Source: an uncultured Anaerolineae bacterium
GTDB lineage: Bacteria; Chloroflexota; Anaerolineae; CG2-30-64-16
Direction of reading: 5' to 3'
Assembly: GCA_937124585.1 (NCBI GenBank)
Contig: CAKZKT010000144.1
Coordinates: forward strand, 1-64,000
Length of the DNA: 64,000 nucleotides
The translations under genes were made by a program, and so were the position numbers. Under the pieces are notes generated by a model. That model was not told where the DNA came from. It saw only the letters and a list, made by a program, of their open reading frames with translations, and ran no database searches. Shown here in pieces: positions 63,908 to 64,000 of the stretch (its first letter is position 1; each line of letters begins with the position of its first letter).

Positions 63908-63945
63908 AATCAGCGGGAGGGTTGGCCGCCAGGAAGCCCGCCCAC

Positions 63946-63973
63946 TTGACAGGAGACAGCCCCCTGCTACAAT
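63946..63973 (+). promoter_or_regulatory. divergent sigma70-type promoter at window end
   Basis: TTGACA-N16-TACAAT. Confidence 0.7.
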
Positions 63974-64000
63974 GAACACAATGTCAGCGATGATGCGAAG

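Noticed and set aside
1-64000. tRNA/rRNA genes
   Set aside because: No T-loop GGTTCRANNCC clover-leaf or rRNA core sequence noticed by eye; a tRNAscan/Infernal run would be needed to exclude them.

Overview
High-GC bacterial window, probably Chloroflexi/Anaerolineae-like (taxonomy inferred from gene content and T/P-rich lipoprotein linkers, not tested). It is densely coding. No tRNA, rRNA, CRISPR array, transposase or prophage was recognised. Main blocks: (i) carotenoid cluster (CruF-like hydratase, PlsY-type acyltransferase, CrtQ/CruC-like glycosyltransferase, two CrtI-type desaturases); (ii) aldehyde:ferredoxin oxidoreductase (AOR) with a perfect 39-bp inverted repeat upstream, a ModE-type HTH protein and an AOR-type radical SAM maturase whose start overlaps the stop of a cyclopropane fatty acid synthase, itself part of an HpnK-HpnI-YkoP-SMR glycolipid-like block; (iii) two thioredoxin-membrane redox fusions (Trx-CcdA and Trx-VKOR); (iv) holin-like/phosphodiesterase/Yip1-like fusion; (v) sugar/polyol catabolic block with FGGY kinase, SDR, Gfo/Idh enzymes and an isomerase; (vi) TrmFO; (vii) two DUF58/MoxR/transglutaminase loci; (viii) AGPS-like ether-lipid enzyme plus GlpD; (ix) tryptophanase/TPL-family lyase with an apparent active-site substitution; (x) three tandem M42 aminopeptidases plus a fourth elsewhere. 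The strongest candidate for an under-described system is the block at about 12.0-18.5 kb (AOR, rSAM maturase, ModE-HTH, palindrome, CFA/HpnI/HpnK/YkoP/SMR). All family calls come from reading the translations; no database search was run.
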